DNA of 64,000 nt, taken from contig CAWUIM010000008.1 of the NCBI GenBank assembly GCA_963922595.1, forward strand, positions 13,263 through 77,262, read 5' to 3'. Below, one piece after another: positions 1 to 7,584 of this stretch. A program made the position numbers and the translations under genes. Position 1 is the first letter of the stretch. Each line of letters opens with the position of its first letter. This stretch comes from JAJFFW01 sp963922595. GTDB taxonomy: Bacteria > Pseudomonadota > Alphaproteobacteria > Caulobacterales > Parvularculaceae. The notes beneath the pieces were generated by a model. That model saw only the letters and a list, made by a program, of their open reading frames with translations, was not told the DNA's origin and searched no databases.

Positions 1-732
1 GTCCAGCGCTTGTTGGAAATCGAGACCTACCGGATCATGGCCATGTTGTCTCTTCCCGTCGTGCAGGAGCTGGGTCCGCTTCTTTCCGAATGGGAAAGAG
101 AGCTGTCTGAGATCTCCACAAGCATGACGGAAAAAAACGTCGCTGAGGAGCCGGTATTACTGACGCGGCTTACAAACCTTCAGGCGGCGATCGAGAAAAA
201 TCACACGCAAACGCAATTCCGCTTTAATGCGGGCGCGGCTTATTATGCGCTGGTGCAGCGGCGAAACGATGAACTGCGCGAAGAACGCATCGCCGGCATG
301 CAGACATTCAGCGAATTTACAGAGCGCCGTCTCGCGCCGGCTATGAACACGTGTCGCGCTGGGTCAGCGCGGCTTGAGGCGCTCTCTGAGCGGGTCGATC
401 GGGCGGCGCAACTCCTCTCAACGCGGGTCGATATGTCGTTGGAGCGACAAAATCAGGCGGTCCTTGAAAGCATGAACCGGCGCGCCGAATTGCAGCTACG
501 ACTGCAACAAACTGTTGAAGGGCTGTCCGTCGCTGCGATTACCTATTATGCGGTCGGGGTGATCGGATATCTTGCGAGCGGCCTTGAGCGGCTGGGTGTC
601 GCCATAGATCCTAAACTCATCATGGGATTGAGCGTTCCTATCATTGCGGTCCTCGCCGCGTTAGGCGTTCGGCGGACGAGGAAGCTGGTGGCGGCGAAAG
701 AAAAGAAAATCGGCGAATTGGCCGGCGAATAA
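1..732 (+). CDS. DUF3422 family membrane protein, C-terminal part (cut by window edge)
   Basis: The frame is open from base 1 (VQRLLEIETYR...), so the gene starts left of the window and only its last 243 residues are seen. The visible part is mostly helical and charged, with a LEIETYRxMAML-type motif at its start and two hydrophobic stretches near the end (roughly residues 175-195 and 205-220), followed by a basic tail. This matches my memory of the C-terminal half of DUF3422 proteins, which are inner-membrane proteins of unknown function in alphaproteobacteria and relatives. It lies outside the photosynthesis cluster and points away from nothing obvious in function. Family call is fairly confident; function is unknown. 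Confidence 0.75.
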   Translation, partial: VQRLLEIETYRIMAMLSLPVVQELGPLLSEWERELSEISTSMTEKNVAEEPVLLTRLTNLQAAIEKNHTQTQFRFNAGAAYYALVQRRNDELREERIAGMQTFSEFTERRLAPAMNTCRAGSARLEALSERVDRAAQLLSTRVDMSLERQNQAVLESMNRRAELQLRLQQTVEGLSVAAITYYAVGVIGYLASGLERLGVAIDPKLIMGLSVPIIAVLAALGVRRTRKLVAAKEKKIGELAGE

Positions 733-828
733 TTCTCGCGAGGCCCCTTGCGCCACGGGACGATTGAAAACCCGCCGCGTTCCGCGCATAATCAATGTTG
801 TGAACGCCGCGGAACCCTGAGAGTACAC

Positions 829-1005
829 ATGCCGAAGAACATCATGTTTCTCGAATTGTTTCTTTTTTACGGTGTCGCTCTCGCATGGCTATTTTGGGAA
901 TATCGAAAGACCAGCGCGCTCCTGGAAAAAACCCGGGAAGAAAACAGGAAGAAAGCGCTGGACGAGCAGACTGACGCCGCAGCCAACGAAAAGGCTGATC
1001 CGTAA
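829..1005 (+). CDS. Small single-pass membrane protein, unknown function
   Basis: A 58-residue protein starting MPKNIMFLEL. I chose the ATG at 829 because the longer frame from 748 gives a non-conserved-looking basic leader. It has one hydrophobic segment (about residues 5-22, LELFLFYGVALAWLFW) followed by a highly charged Lys/Glu-rich cytoplasmic tail, the usual layout of small alphaproteobacterial membrane proteins. It ends 5 bases before the end of convergent crtC. I do not recognise a family with certainty and infer no function. Confidence 0.55.
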   Translation: MPKNIMFLELFLFYGVALAWLFWEYRKTSALLEKTREENRKKALDEQTDAAANEKADP

Positions 1006-1010
1006 TTCTG

Positions 1011-1970
1011 TTATGGCCTGCGCGGCATGCGAAAACGCAACATCGATTTTATGATTGGCGATCCATATCGTTTGCCGGAAAAGCATTCGTGAACGGCGCG
1101 GTGCGTATTTCCAAATAACCGGGTTTCGATCACCGAACGGCTATAAAACGGGGTGTCTTCCAACGTTCTGATCACCCGCGCTTGCGCGCCCGCATCCGTC
1201 CGTGTCCTGCGATTGATGCGCCAAATTGGTGTCGGCGACAGGCGCGTCTGATTAGGAATATCGACGTCGCTTATCTCGCCGGTAGCGGAGAAGCGGAGCG
1301 CCATTGATTGTTGATCGCCATTCGGAAGATCAGTGTTGTATAAAATTGCGGACTCTCCGCCGCCAATATCAGCGCGCGCCCAATCCCAGAAATCAAACCC
1401 GTGTTCGAGACGTTCCGTACCTCTATTGGTGTCGAAATAAGCGGAGCCGTCCCAACGTATATCGGGTTTCTCCAAATTGACTTCGATACGCGCAGATGGG
1501 GCAATGGGGCGCCAGATGTGGCGTTTTGCGCGGTCGATCGCAAACGCCTTGTCGTTGATGAACTGCGGGTGGAGGCGAACGACGCCGCGAACAGGGGCCG
1601 GTATGGGCGAGGTCTGCTCGTTGATGTCGATTGTCAGAACGCCGCCGTCCCAAAACAATGCGCTCGGCCCAATTTGGAAGACATTCGGCGTGATGCGAAT
1701 GGAGTCCTGTCCGCGCTCCGTCATCGTCCAGCGGTTTTTGCGCGGCGCATAAAGCGCCACATTAAGGGCGCAGTGATCGAACGGCGCTCGCGTTTTCGAC
1801 CACGCGTAGTAAGGCGAAAAGACGCTGCCGATGAAGGCGATAATCGTGATGCCGTAGTCGCCGGTGTCGCTGAGCGCGTCGATATACCACCAGGCGTATC
1901 CGTCGCGATCAACGTTTATGTCGAACCGTACGCCGCTTTCACCATCTTTGCGGCCATTTTCCCGGACAAT
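1011..1970 (-). CDS. crtC: Acyclic carotenoid 1,2-hydratase (CrtC), start codon unclear
   Basis: CrtC adds water across the C-1,2 double bond of neurosporene or lycopene type carotenoids. The signature run is GYAWWYIDALS followed by IIAFIGSVFSPYYAW, and the rest (WRMTER-like, SARIEVNL, RWDGSAYFDTNRG, LEHGFDFWDW) fits the family over its whole length. The gene follows crtD and overlaps its 3' end in another frame. The start is odd: between the family N-terminus (VRFDINVDRDGYAWW, from 1931) and the upstream region there is no in-frame ATG, GTG or TTG until a TTG at 2072 and ATG at 2219, deep inside crtD. I give the ATT at 1970 as a placeholder; it puts 13 residues before VRFD. The function call is firm and the 5' end is not. 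Confidence 0.85.
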   Translation of the reverse strand: MVRENGRKDGESGVRFDINVDRDGYAWWYIDALSDTGDYGITIIAFIGSVFSPYYAWSKTRAPFDHCALNVALYAPRKNRWTMTERGQDSIRITPNVFQIGPSALFWDGGVLTIDINEQTSPIPAPVRGVVRLHPQFINDKAFAIDRAKRHIWRPIAPSARIEVNLEKPDIRWDGSAYFDTNRGTERLEHGFDFWDWARADIGGGESAILYNTDLPNGDQQSMALRFSATGEISDVDIPNQTRLSPTPIWRINRRTRTDAGAQARVIRTLEDTPFYSRSVIETRLFGNTHRAVHECFSGKRYGSPIIKSMLRFRMPRRP

Positions 1971-3400
1971 GCCGCCATCGGCACGCCCGGTCCCGGGTGC
2001 ACGCCGCCGCCTGTCATGTAGAGCCCCGGCAAGCGGGTCTTGACGCTCCTCCGCTGGAATGACGCGCGCCAACCGTGACTCGCCATGCCGTATAACGCGC
2101 CCCGACTCCCCGGGAACAGTGTCGCGAAATCCGAAGGGGAGGTCGTCACGCCAGGCCCCGAAGTCTGTTCCAAGGTCAGTCCGCAGGCCTGCAATTGTTC
2201 GAAAATTCTTCTTTTGCATTCTTCGATATCCTCTTCGCGATTAGCGGCGTCGCTTTCGAGCGCCGGTGCGTTGATGAGACAAAACAGTCTCTCGGCGCTG
2301 TCCGGCGGGCTCCTTTCGCATATGCGGTCTGGGGCGAACACATAGGTTGTGGGCTTTTCCGGGATCGCTTTGTGTTGAAAAACAGCGTCGAACTCAGCGC
2401 GATAGTCGTCGCCGAAGAACACATTATGCATCGACAAGTCAGTACCCGCAGTTTTTGCGAGTGTTGTAAGCGTGAACGCAGATTGTGAAATCGGGTCGGG
2501 CGCCGGCGCGCCGTAAGCGCGCCTCGCCGCCTCGCCAAGCGCGCCCGTTGCTATGGCCCCAGGATCGCCGTTCAAGACTACCGCCCGCGCCGGGACTTCT
2601 TCGCCGTTCGAAAGCTGAACACCTATTACGCGCCCGCTCTTAACCCGAACCTGGTCGACTTTTTCGTTAAAGTGAAAGTCCGCGCCATTTTTTTCGGCGA
2701 TACGCCATAAAGCATTCGCGAGTGATTGCATGCCGCCGTCGAGCGCCCAAACGCCTTCCTGTTCCACATGCGCGATCAACATTAATGTCGCCGGCGCCTC
2801 ATAGGGGGACGACCCACAATAGGTGGCGTATCGGGCGAAGAGCTGCTGAAGGCGCGGGTCGTCAAACCGGCGCGCGAGCGCCTCCCAAAGTGTGCTGAAG
2901 GGATTAATGCCGAACAGTGACGCCGGGTTGCGGCGCGCCATCAGGTTGAGGATGCTTGGTTTTTCTGCGCGGATGAAGGGGCCCTCAAGCGCCTCATAAA
3001 TCGCACGCGTTTGCTTGCAGAATTGAAAATAATTTTCAGCGTCTTTGCGACCCGCCATTTCATGGATCGCGTCATAGGAGCGTTGTTGATCCGCATACAG
3101 CACGAGATGCGATTGATCTCGCCAGGTGTGGCGCGCCAGCACATCAAGTTTCGTAAGCTCAACCGCGTCCGGAAATGACTCACCTGCTTGTTCAAAAATA
3201 TCTTCAAATACCCATCGCATTGTGAAAACGGTGGGGCCGGCGTCGGTTGAGCGTCCGTCAATTGTTATTTGCCGAATTTTGCCGCCAGGCGCGCCATGTT
3301 GTTCAAAGACGCTCACCGGAAAATGCCGCGAAAGCAGGGCGGCTGCGGTCAGGCCGCCAATGCCGGCTCCGATGATGATAATGCGCGGATCGCGGGGCAT
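1916..3400 (-). CDS. crtD: Hydroxyneurosporene / 1-hydroxycarotenoid 3,4-desaturase (CrtD)
   Basis: A 494-residue phytoene-desaturase-type flavoprotein that introduces the 3,4 double bond into 1-hydroxy (or 1-methoxy) carotenoids in the spheroidene/spirilloxanthin branch. It has the N-terminal dinucleotide motif IIIGAGIGGLTAAALLSRH, the APGGKIR segment, and the C-terminal carotenoid-desaturase signature around GLYMTGGGVHPGPGVPMA that closes the FAD site. Full family length. Its placement beside crtC and divergent from crtE makes CrtD more likely than CrtI. Transcription starts from a promoter under the shared PpsR sites at 3430-3473, with a TATACT -10 at 3439-3434 on the minus strand. Confidence 0.93.
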   Translation of the reverse strand: MPRDPRIIIIGAGIGGLTAAALLSRHFPVSVFEQHGAPGGKIRQITIDGRSTDAGPTVFTMRWVFEDIFEQAGESFPDAVELTKLDVLARHTWRDQSHLVLYADQQRSYDAIHEMAGRKDAENYFQFCKQTRAIYEALEGPFIRAEKPSILNLMARRNPASLFGINPFSTLWEALARRFDDPRLQQLFARYATYCGSSPYEAPATLMLIAHVEQEGVWALDGGMQSLANALWRIAEKNGADFHFNEKVDQVRVKSGRVIGVQLSNGEEVPARAVVLNGDPGAIATGALGEAARRAYGAPAPDPISQSAFTLTTLAKTAGTDLSMHNVFFGDDYRAEFDAVFQHKAIPEKPTTYVFAPDRICERSPPDSAERLFCLINAPALESDAANREEDIEECKRRIFEQLQACGLTLEQTSGPGVTTSPSDFATLFPGSRGALYGMASHGWRASFQRRSVKTRLPGLYMTGGGVHPGPGVPMAALSGKMAAKMVKAAYGST

Positions 3401-3429
3401 AAGTCCGGTAAGGTTTCCTCAATCAAGAG

Positions 3430-3473
3430 TGTCAGTATAAATTGACATATTTAGATGACTAACTAAAGTGACA
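3430..3473. promoter_or_regulatory. Tandem PpsR/CrtJ sites and divergent crtD/crtE promoters
   Basis: A perfect PpsR palindrome TGTCAGTATAAATTGACA (TGT-N12-ACA) lies at 3430-3447. A degenerate one, TGACTAACTAAAGTGACA, lies at 3456-3473, so the spacing is 8 bp (26 bp start to start). For crtE the -35 TTGACA (3442-3447) ends the first site and the -10 TAAAGT (3464-3469) lies in the second. For crtD, read leftward, TTAGTC (3462-3457) and TATACT (3439-3434) are 17 bp apart. PpsR/CrtJ binding here would block both directions; the regulator itself is encoded at 31359. Confidence 0.88.
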
Positions 3474-3488
3474 ATCAAAGGATGGGCT

Positions 3489-4361
3489 ATGGATTCGGAC
3501 GCGTTGATAGAGCGAACGGTCGAACGAGCTGTCGCTGTTTCTGAGGGGGCGTTTGCGCCGCCAAAGCTTGAAGCGGCGATTCGGCATGCAGTCTTTCCTG
3601 GCGGCGCCCGTGTCCGGCCGCAGCTTTGCCTTGCCGTTGCGCAGGCCTGCGGCGGCGAAGAGGATTTGGCGTGCGCCGCTGGCGCGGCGGCGGCGATCGA
3701 ATTGCTGCACTGCGCTTCGCTTGTTCATGACGACTTACCCTGCTTCGACGGCGCCGATATGCGGCGTGGGAAAGCCTCGGTTCATGTGGCGCATGGCGAG
3801 CCATTGGCGGTTCTCACAGGAGACGCGCTCATCGTTATGGCGTTCGAAACCTTGTTGCGCGAATGCGGCGGCGCGCCGGTCATTATGCGAGCGCTAATGT
3901 CGATCATGACGCGAGCGATTGGTCCGCCAAACGGGATTATCGCCGGCCAGGCCTGGGAAAGCGAAGAGGAAATCGATCTTGTCGCCTATCATCGCGCTAA
4001 AACCGGCGCCTTGTTCGTGGCGGCCGCCTGTGCTGGCGCCGCGTCGGTCGGCGCCGATGAAGGGCCGTGGAGAGAAGTTGGCGAACGGCTTGGCGAGGCC
4101 TATCAAATCGCCGACGACATCAATGATTTCACAATGGAAACAAGCGCATTGGGTAAGCCTGCCGGCCAGGACGCAGCGAACGCGCGGCCAAATGCAGTCG
4201 ATGTTCTCGGCTTCGATGGGGCGGTCGACCAGCTCAATGATCTTGTCACCGACGCCGCGGACGCCGTTCCTGATTGCGCCGGCGCGCCTTCGCTTCGCGC
4301 CCTGGTATACGCGCAGGCGAAACGGTTGTCGCCGAACAATGTCGCTGGCGCGCCAGTCTAA
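3489..4361 (+). CDS. crtE: Geranylgeranyl diphosphate synthase (CrtE)
   Basis: Trans-prenyltransferase that makes geranylgeranyl diphosphate for both carotenoids and the bacteriochlorophyll tail. Both aspartate-rich motifs are present: DDLPCFD at residues 81-87, followed by MRRG, and DDIND at 209-213. The FPGGARVRPQL segment near residue 37 is typical. Length (290 aa) is normal. I chose ATG 3489 over GTG 3468 because an AAAGGA ribosome site precedes it and because 3468 lies inside the PpsR operator and upstream of the predicted transcription start. It is followed 33 bp later by crtF. Confidence 0.93.
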   Translation: MDSDALIERTVERAVAVSEGAFAPPKLEAAIRHAVFPGGARVRPQLCLAVAQACGGEEDLACAAGAAAAIELLHCASLVHDDLPCFDGADMRRGKASVHVAHGEPLAVLTGDALIVMAFETLLRECGGAPVIMRALMSIMTRAIGPPNGIIAGQAWESEEEIDLVAYHRAKTGALFVAAACAGAASVGADEGPWREVGERLGEAYQIADDINDFTMETSALGKPAGQDAANARPNAVDVLGFDGAVDQLNDLVTDAADAVPDCAGAPSLRALVYAQAKRLSPNNVAGAPV

Positions 4362-4394
4362 GCGCTTTGTACAACGAAGCGGAATAGGGCCTTA

Positions 4395-5498
4395 ATGCGC
4401 TTGCGTGACCGCTTTATCGATTGGCGCAACAGCTGGCTTGCGACGCGCGAATTTCAGGAGTGGGCGGTTAAGTTTCCGCTCGCGCGGCCCATCGCGCGTG
4501 TGCGCGCCCGAGAGCTCTTCGATATCAACGCAGGCTTTGTCTATTCGCAAATCTTGCAAGCCTGCGTATCGCTCGACGTCTTTCGAATTGTGCATCATTC
4601 GCGGCACACGATCGCAAGTCTCGCCGGCGCCATAGGCCTGCCTGAACAGGGAACGGAACGTTTAGTGCGGGCGGCGGTTGCGCTGAAATATCTGGAGTTC
4701 GGCGACGAAGGACGCGTTGCGCTCGGGCCGTCCGGCGCGGCGCTGCTGGGCAATCCTTCGGTCATGCTGATGGTGCGTCACCATGCGGCGCTTTATGAGG
4801 ATTTGCGCAATCCCGTGAGCCTGTTGCGTGAACGGTCGACGGACACGCACCTCGCCTCATTTTGGCGTTACGGCGATGACGCCAGCCCCGAAAACAACAA
4901 AAATGCGCAGGCGTATTCGGCATTGATGTTGGAGACGCAGGAATTCATCGCGCGGGAAATTCTGCGCGCTTATTCCTTTAAGCGCCACAAGCGCCTGATG
5001 GATATAGGCGGCGGCGCCGGCGGCTTTGTTTGCGCCGCAAAAAAGCAGTGGCCGTCATTGGATATAACCGTTTGCGATCTTGAGCCTGTTGCTGAGATCG
5101 CGAATCGTCGCTTCACGGAGCAAAATATTGAAGGCCGAGCGGTTGCGTGCGACTTCAAGAACGACCCATTGCCGCCGGGCGCAGACGTTATTTCACTGGT
5201 GCGAGTGTTACACGATCACGACGATGACGTGGCGAAAGCGCTCCTCGCGAAAATATATGATGCTTTGCCGGCGGGCGGTTCGATTTTGATCGCGGAGCCA
5301 ATGGCCGGAACGCGCGGCGCTGAGCCGATCGGAGACGCCTATTTCGGTTTCTATTTATGGGCGATGGGCAGCGGACGTCCGCGCACGCTCTCCGAGATTC
5401 GTCAGATGCTCAAGGATGCCGGTTTTGCACCTGCGAAGACACACAGAACATCCATGCCTCTGTTCACGCGGGCGCTCTCCGCGACGAAGGCGAAATAG
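4395..5498 (+). CDS. crtF: Hydroxyneurosporene/demethylspheroidene O-methyltransferase (CrtF)
   Basis: A 367-residue SAM-dependent methyltransferase that methylates the 1-hydroxy group of acyclic carotenoids. The N-terminal helical dimerisation domain (about residues 1-190) carries the CrtF-typical FQEWAVKFPLARPIARVRARELFDINAGFVYSQ-like region; the catalytic Rossmann part begins with DIGGGAGGF (203-211) and contains VRVLHDHDD and LIAEPMAGT. Located between crtE and bchC in the same direction, the common alphaproteobacterial order. Its stop lies immediately before the bchC promoter. Confidence 0.93.
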   Translation: MRLRDRFIDWRNSWLATREFQEWAVKFPLARPIARVRARELFDINAGFVYSQILQACVSLDVFRIVHHSRHTIASLAGAIGLPEQGTERLVRAAVALKYLEFGDEGRVALGPSGAALLGNPSVMLMVRHHAALYEDLRNPVSLLRERSTDTHLASFWRYGDDASPENNKNAQAYSALMLETQEFIAREILRAYSFKRHKRLMDIGGGAGGFVCAAKKQWPSLDITVCDLEPVAEIANRRFTEQNIEGRAVACDFKNDPLPPGADVISLVRVLHDHDDDVAKALLAKIYDALPAGGSILIAEPMAGTRGAEPIGDAYFGFYLWAMGSGRPRTLSEIRQMLKDAGFAPAKTHRTSMPLFTRALSATKAK

Positions 5499-5499
5499 T

Positions 5500-5543
5500 C
5501 GTCAATATAAATTGACAGTATAAAATGTCTAACTACAATGACA
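5500..5543. promoter_or_regulatory. Tandem PpsR sites overlapping the bchC promoter
   Basis: Site 1, CGTCAATATAAATTGACA (one mismatch to TGT-N12-ACA), covers 5500-5517; site 2, TGTCTAACTACAATGACA (perfect), covers 5526-5543. The spacing is 8 bp, as in the crtD/crtE region. A near-consensus sigma-70 promoter sits in them: TTGACA at 5512-5517, a 16-bp spacer, and TACAAT at 5534-5539. Cooperative binding of CrtJ/PpsR to two sites across -35 and -10 is established for the Rhodobacter bchC promoter. The predicted transcription start is at about 5546-5547. Confidence 0.9.
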
Positions 5544-5546
5544 TGC

Positions 5547-6572
5547 ATGGAACTCCCCTTGGCATCCCCTCCCGGGTGCGGCGACGGCGCCGCTTTGACC
5601 GCGGAGGAAACGTCAGCGGACGCAATCGCGCTTGAATCGCGCTCGGTTGTGTTCACTGGGAACGCTCGCGCAGATTTGCGGCGGCTCGAGCTCAAACGCC
5701 CCGAGCGCGGCGATATCATCATCGATGTGAAGTGGAGCGGGGTTAGTACCGGTACGGAAAAACTTCTTTGGTCTGGCGAAATGCCGCCATTCCCCGGCAT
5801 GGGTTATCCACTAGTCCCGGGTTATGAGGCCGTCGGGAAAGTCGTCTGGGCGGATGACCATCCGGATCTGATCGGGCGATGGGTGTTTGCGCCAGGCGCT
5901 CACTGTTATGAAGAGGCGTACGGAATATTCGGCGCATCTTCTTCCAGAATCGTCATCGCAGCAGACCGCGTTACCCCGATTGAATTTGAAGACCCGCAGC
6001 ACGGCGTCCTGCTGGCGTTGGCGGCTACAGCGTATCACGCGATCGCCGGCGGTCGCCCGCCGCAACTCATTGTGGGTCATGGCGTTCTCGGCCGGTTACT
6101 CGCCAGACTAACGATCGCCCTCGGCGCGCCCCCGCCTGTGGTCTGGGAAATAGATCCTGAGCGGGCGGACGGTGATGGTTACGCCGTCATCGATCCGGCT
6201 TGCGATGGGCGCACAGACTATCGCGTAATCTTCGACGTGAGCGGCGACGCCGGCCTCCTCGATACGCTTGTCGCGCACATGGCGCGCCGGGGCGAGATCG
6301 TCCTCGCGGGTTTCTACGCCGAACGGCTTTCATTCGATTTCGCACCAGCCTTCATGAAAGAGGCGCGCTTGCGCATCGCCGCCGAATGGAAGCCCGAGGA
6401 TCTCGCCAGTGTTTTGAAGCTTATCGGCGGCGGCCGCTTGTCGCTCGCAGATTTGATCACCCATACGTGCGAGGCGGAAAACGCGGCAGACGCTTACAGG
6501 ACCGCCTTTACGGACTCGTCCTGTCTGAAAATGATTCTTGATTGGAGGTCGGCGCATGACCGTTCTGTTTGA
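5547..6572 (+). CDS. bchC: 3-hydroxyethyl bacteriochlorophyllide a dehydrogenase (BchC)
   Basis: Zinc-type alcohol-dehydrogenase-like enzyme oxidising the C3 hydroxyethyl to acetyl, the last ring modification to bacteriochlorophyllide a. The family block SGVSTGTEKLLWSGEMPPFPGMGYPLVPGYE is intact and the nucleotide-binding region follows at IVGHGVLGRLLA. Relative to remembered Rhodobacter BchC there are about 25 extra N-terminal residues (MELPLASPPGCGDGAALTAE). ATG 5538 falls inside the PpsR site and before the predicted transcript start, so 5547 is preferred; this would make the mRNA leaderless. No ribosome site is visible. A later GTG at 5647 cannot be excluded. The 3' end overlaps bchX by 17 bp. 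Confidence 0.92.
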   Translation: MELPLASPPGCGDGAALTAEETSADAIALESRSVVFTGNARADLRRLELKRPERGDIIIDVKWSGVSTGTEKLLWSGEMPPFPGMGYPLVPGYEAVGKVVWADDHPDLIGRWVFAPGAHCYEEAYGIFGASSSRIVIAADRVTPIEFEDPQHGVLLALAATAYHAIAGGRPPQLIVGHGVLGRLLARLTIALGAPPPVVWEIDPERADGDGYAVIDPACDGRTDYRVIFDVSGDAGLLDTLVAHMARRGEIVLAGFYAERLSFDFAPAFMKEARLRIAAEWKPEDLASVLKLIGGGRLSLADLITHTCEAENAADAYRTAFTDSSCLKMILDWRSAHDRSV

Positions 6573-7584
6573 AAACGATCGCGGCGACGACGCGGCGGAA
6601 TTTGATTCGTCCCCAGACGAGGCGTTGCGCGAAGAGGCTGCGATTGAGCCGGACCCGGTGTCCACGGCGCCTGTAACGAAGGAAACTCAGATCATCGCAA
6701 TTTACGGCAAAGGCGGTATTGGCAAGAGTTTTACGCTCGCAAATCTGAGCTACATGATGGCCCAACAAGGCAAGAAGGTGTTGCTTATTGGTTGCGATCC
6801 GAAGAGCGACACCACGTCGTTATTGTTCGGCGGGCGCGCTTGCCCGACCATTATCGAGACGTCCACGAAAAAGAAGCTTGCTGGTGAAGAAGTTGAGATC
6901 GGCGATGTTTGCTTCAAGCGCGACGGCGTTTTCGCCATGGAGCTAGGCGGACCCGAAGTCGGTCGCGGTTGCGGCGGACGCGGCATCATCCATGGCTTTG
7001 AGTTGCTAGAGAAGCTTGGGTTCCATGATTGGGATTTCGACTATGTTTTGCTCGACTTTTTGGGCGATGTGGTGTGCGGCGGCTTCGGGCTGCCGATCGC
7101 ACGTGACATGTGTCAGAAAGTCATTGTTGTCGGCTCCAACGACCTACAATCCTTATACGTTGCAAATAACGTTTGTTCGGCTGTTGAATATTTCAGAAAG
7201 CTTGGCGGCAATGTGGGCGTCGCCGGGATGGTCATCAACAAGGATGACGGGACGGGTGAGGCGCATAAGTTCGCCGAATCGGTAGGCATTCCATTGCTGG
7301 CGGCGATCCCTGCAGACGAAGATATCCGCCGGAAAAGCGCGAACTACCAGATAGTCGGTAAGCCCGGCGAGCGCTGGGGCCCGATGTTCGAAGAACTCGC
7401 AAGTAATGTCGCGACGGCGCCGCCAGTGCACCCCGCGCCGCTCGTTCATGACGATTTATTGGGCCTCTTCTCCGCTGAGGAAACCGGGGCCGACTTCATG
7501 CTCAAGCCCGCAACCCTCGCGGACATGTGTGGAAAAGACACTGTGGCGAAACCGTCTCTCGAGGTTGTTTACGAAGAGATATGA
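6556..7584 (+). CDS. bchX: Chlorophyllide a oxidoreductase iron protein (BchX)
   Basis: ATP-dependent reductase subunit of the nitrogenase-like chlorophyllide a oxidoreductase, which reduces ring B. Contains the P-loop YGKGGIGKS at residues 50-58, and the two cysteines that bridge the shared 4Fe-4S cluster appear in GPEVGRGCGGRG and GDVVCGGFG. The acidic N-terminal extension (about 45 residues) before the P-loop is usual for BchX and distinguishes it from BchL. ATG 6556 has a GGAGG ribosome site 8 bp upstream. The stop overlaps the bchY start in an ATGA. Confidence 0.95.
   Translation: MTVLFENDRGDDAAEFDSSPDEALREEAAIEPDPVSTAPVTKETQIIAIYGKGGIGKSFTLANLSYMMAQQGKKVLLIGCDPKSDTTSLLFGGRACPTIIETSTKKKLAGEEVEIGDVCFKRDGVFAMELGGPEVGRGCGGRGIIHGFELLEKLGFHDWDFDYVLLDFLGDVVCGGFGLPIARDMCQKVIVVGSNDLQSLYVANNVCSAVEYFRKLGGNVGVAGMVINKDDGTGEAHKFAESVGIPLLAAIPADEDIRRKSANYQIVGKPGERWGPMFEELASNVATAPPVHPAPLVHDDLLGLFSAEETGADFMLKPATLADMCGKDTVAKPSLEVVYEEI

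Noticed and set aside
3468..3470. GTG 3468 as crtE start
   Set aside because: Inside the PpsR operator, before the predicted transcription start, and without ribosome site; ATG 3489 has AAAGGA upstream.
5538..5540. ATG 5538 as bchC start
   Set aside because: It lies within the -10 region and PpsR site 2, upstream of the predicted transcript start; 5547 in the same frame is better.
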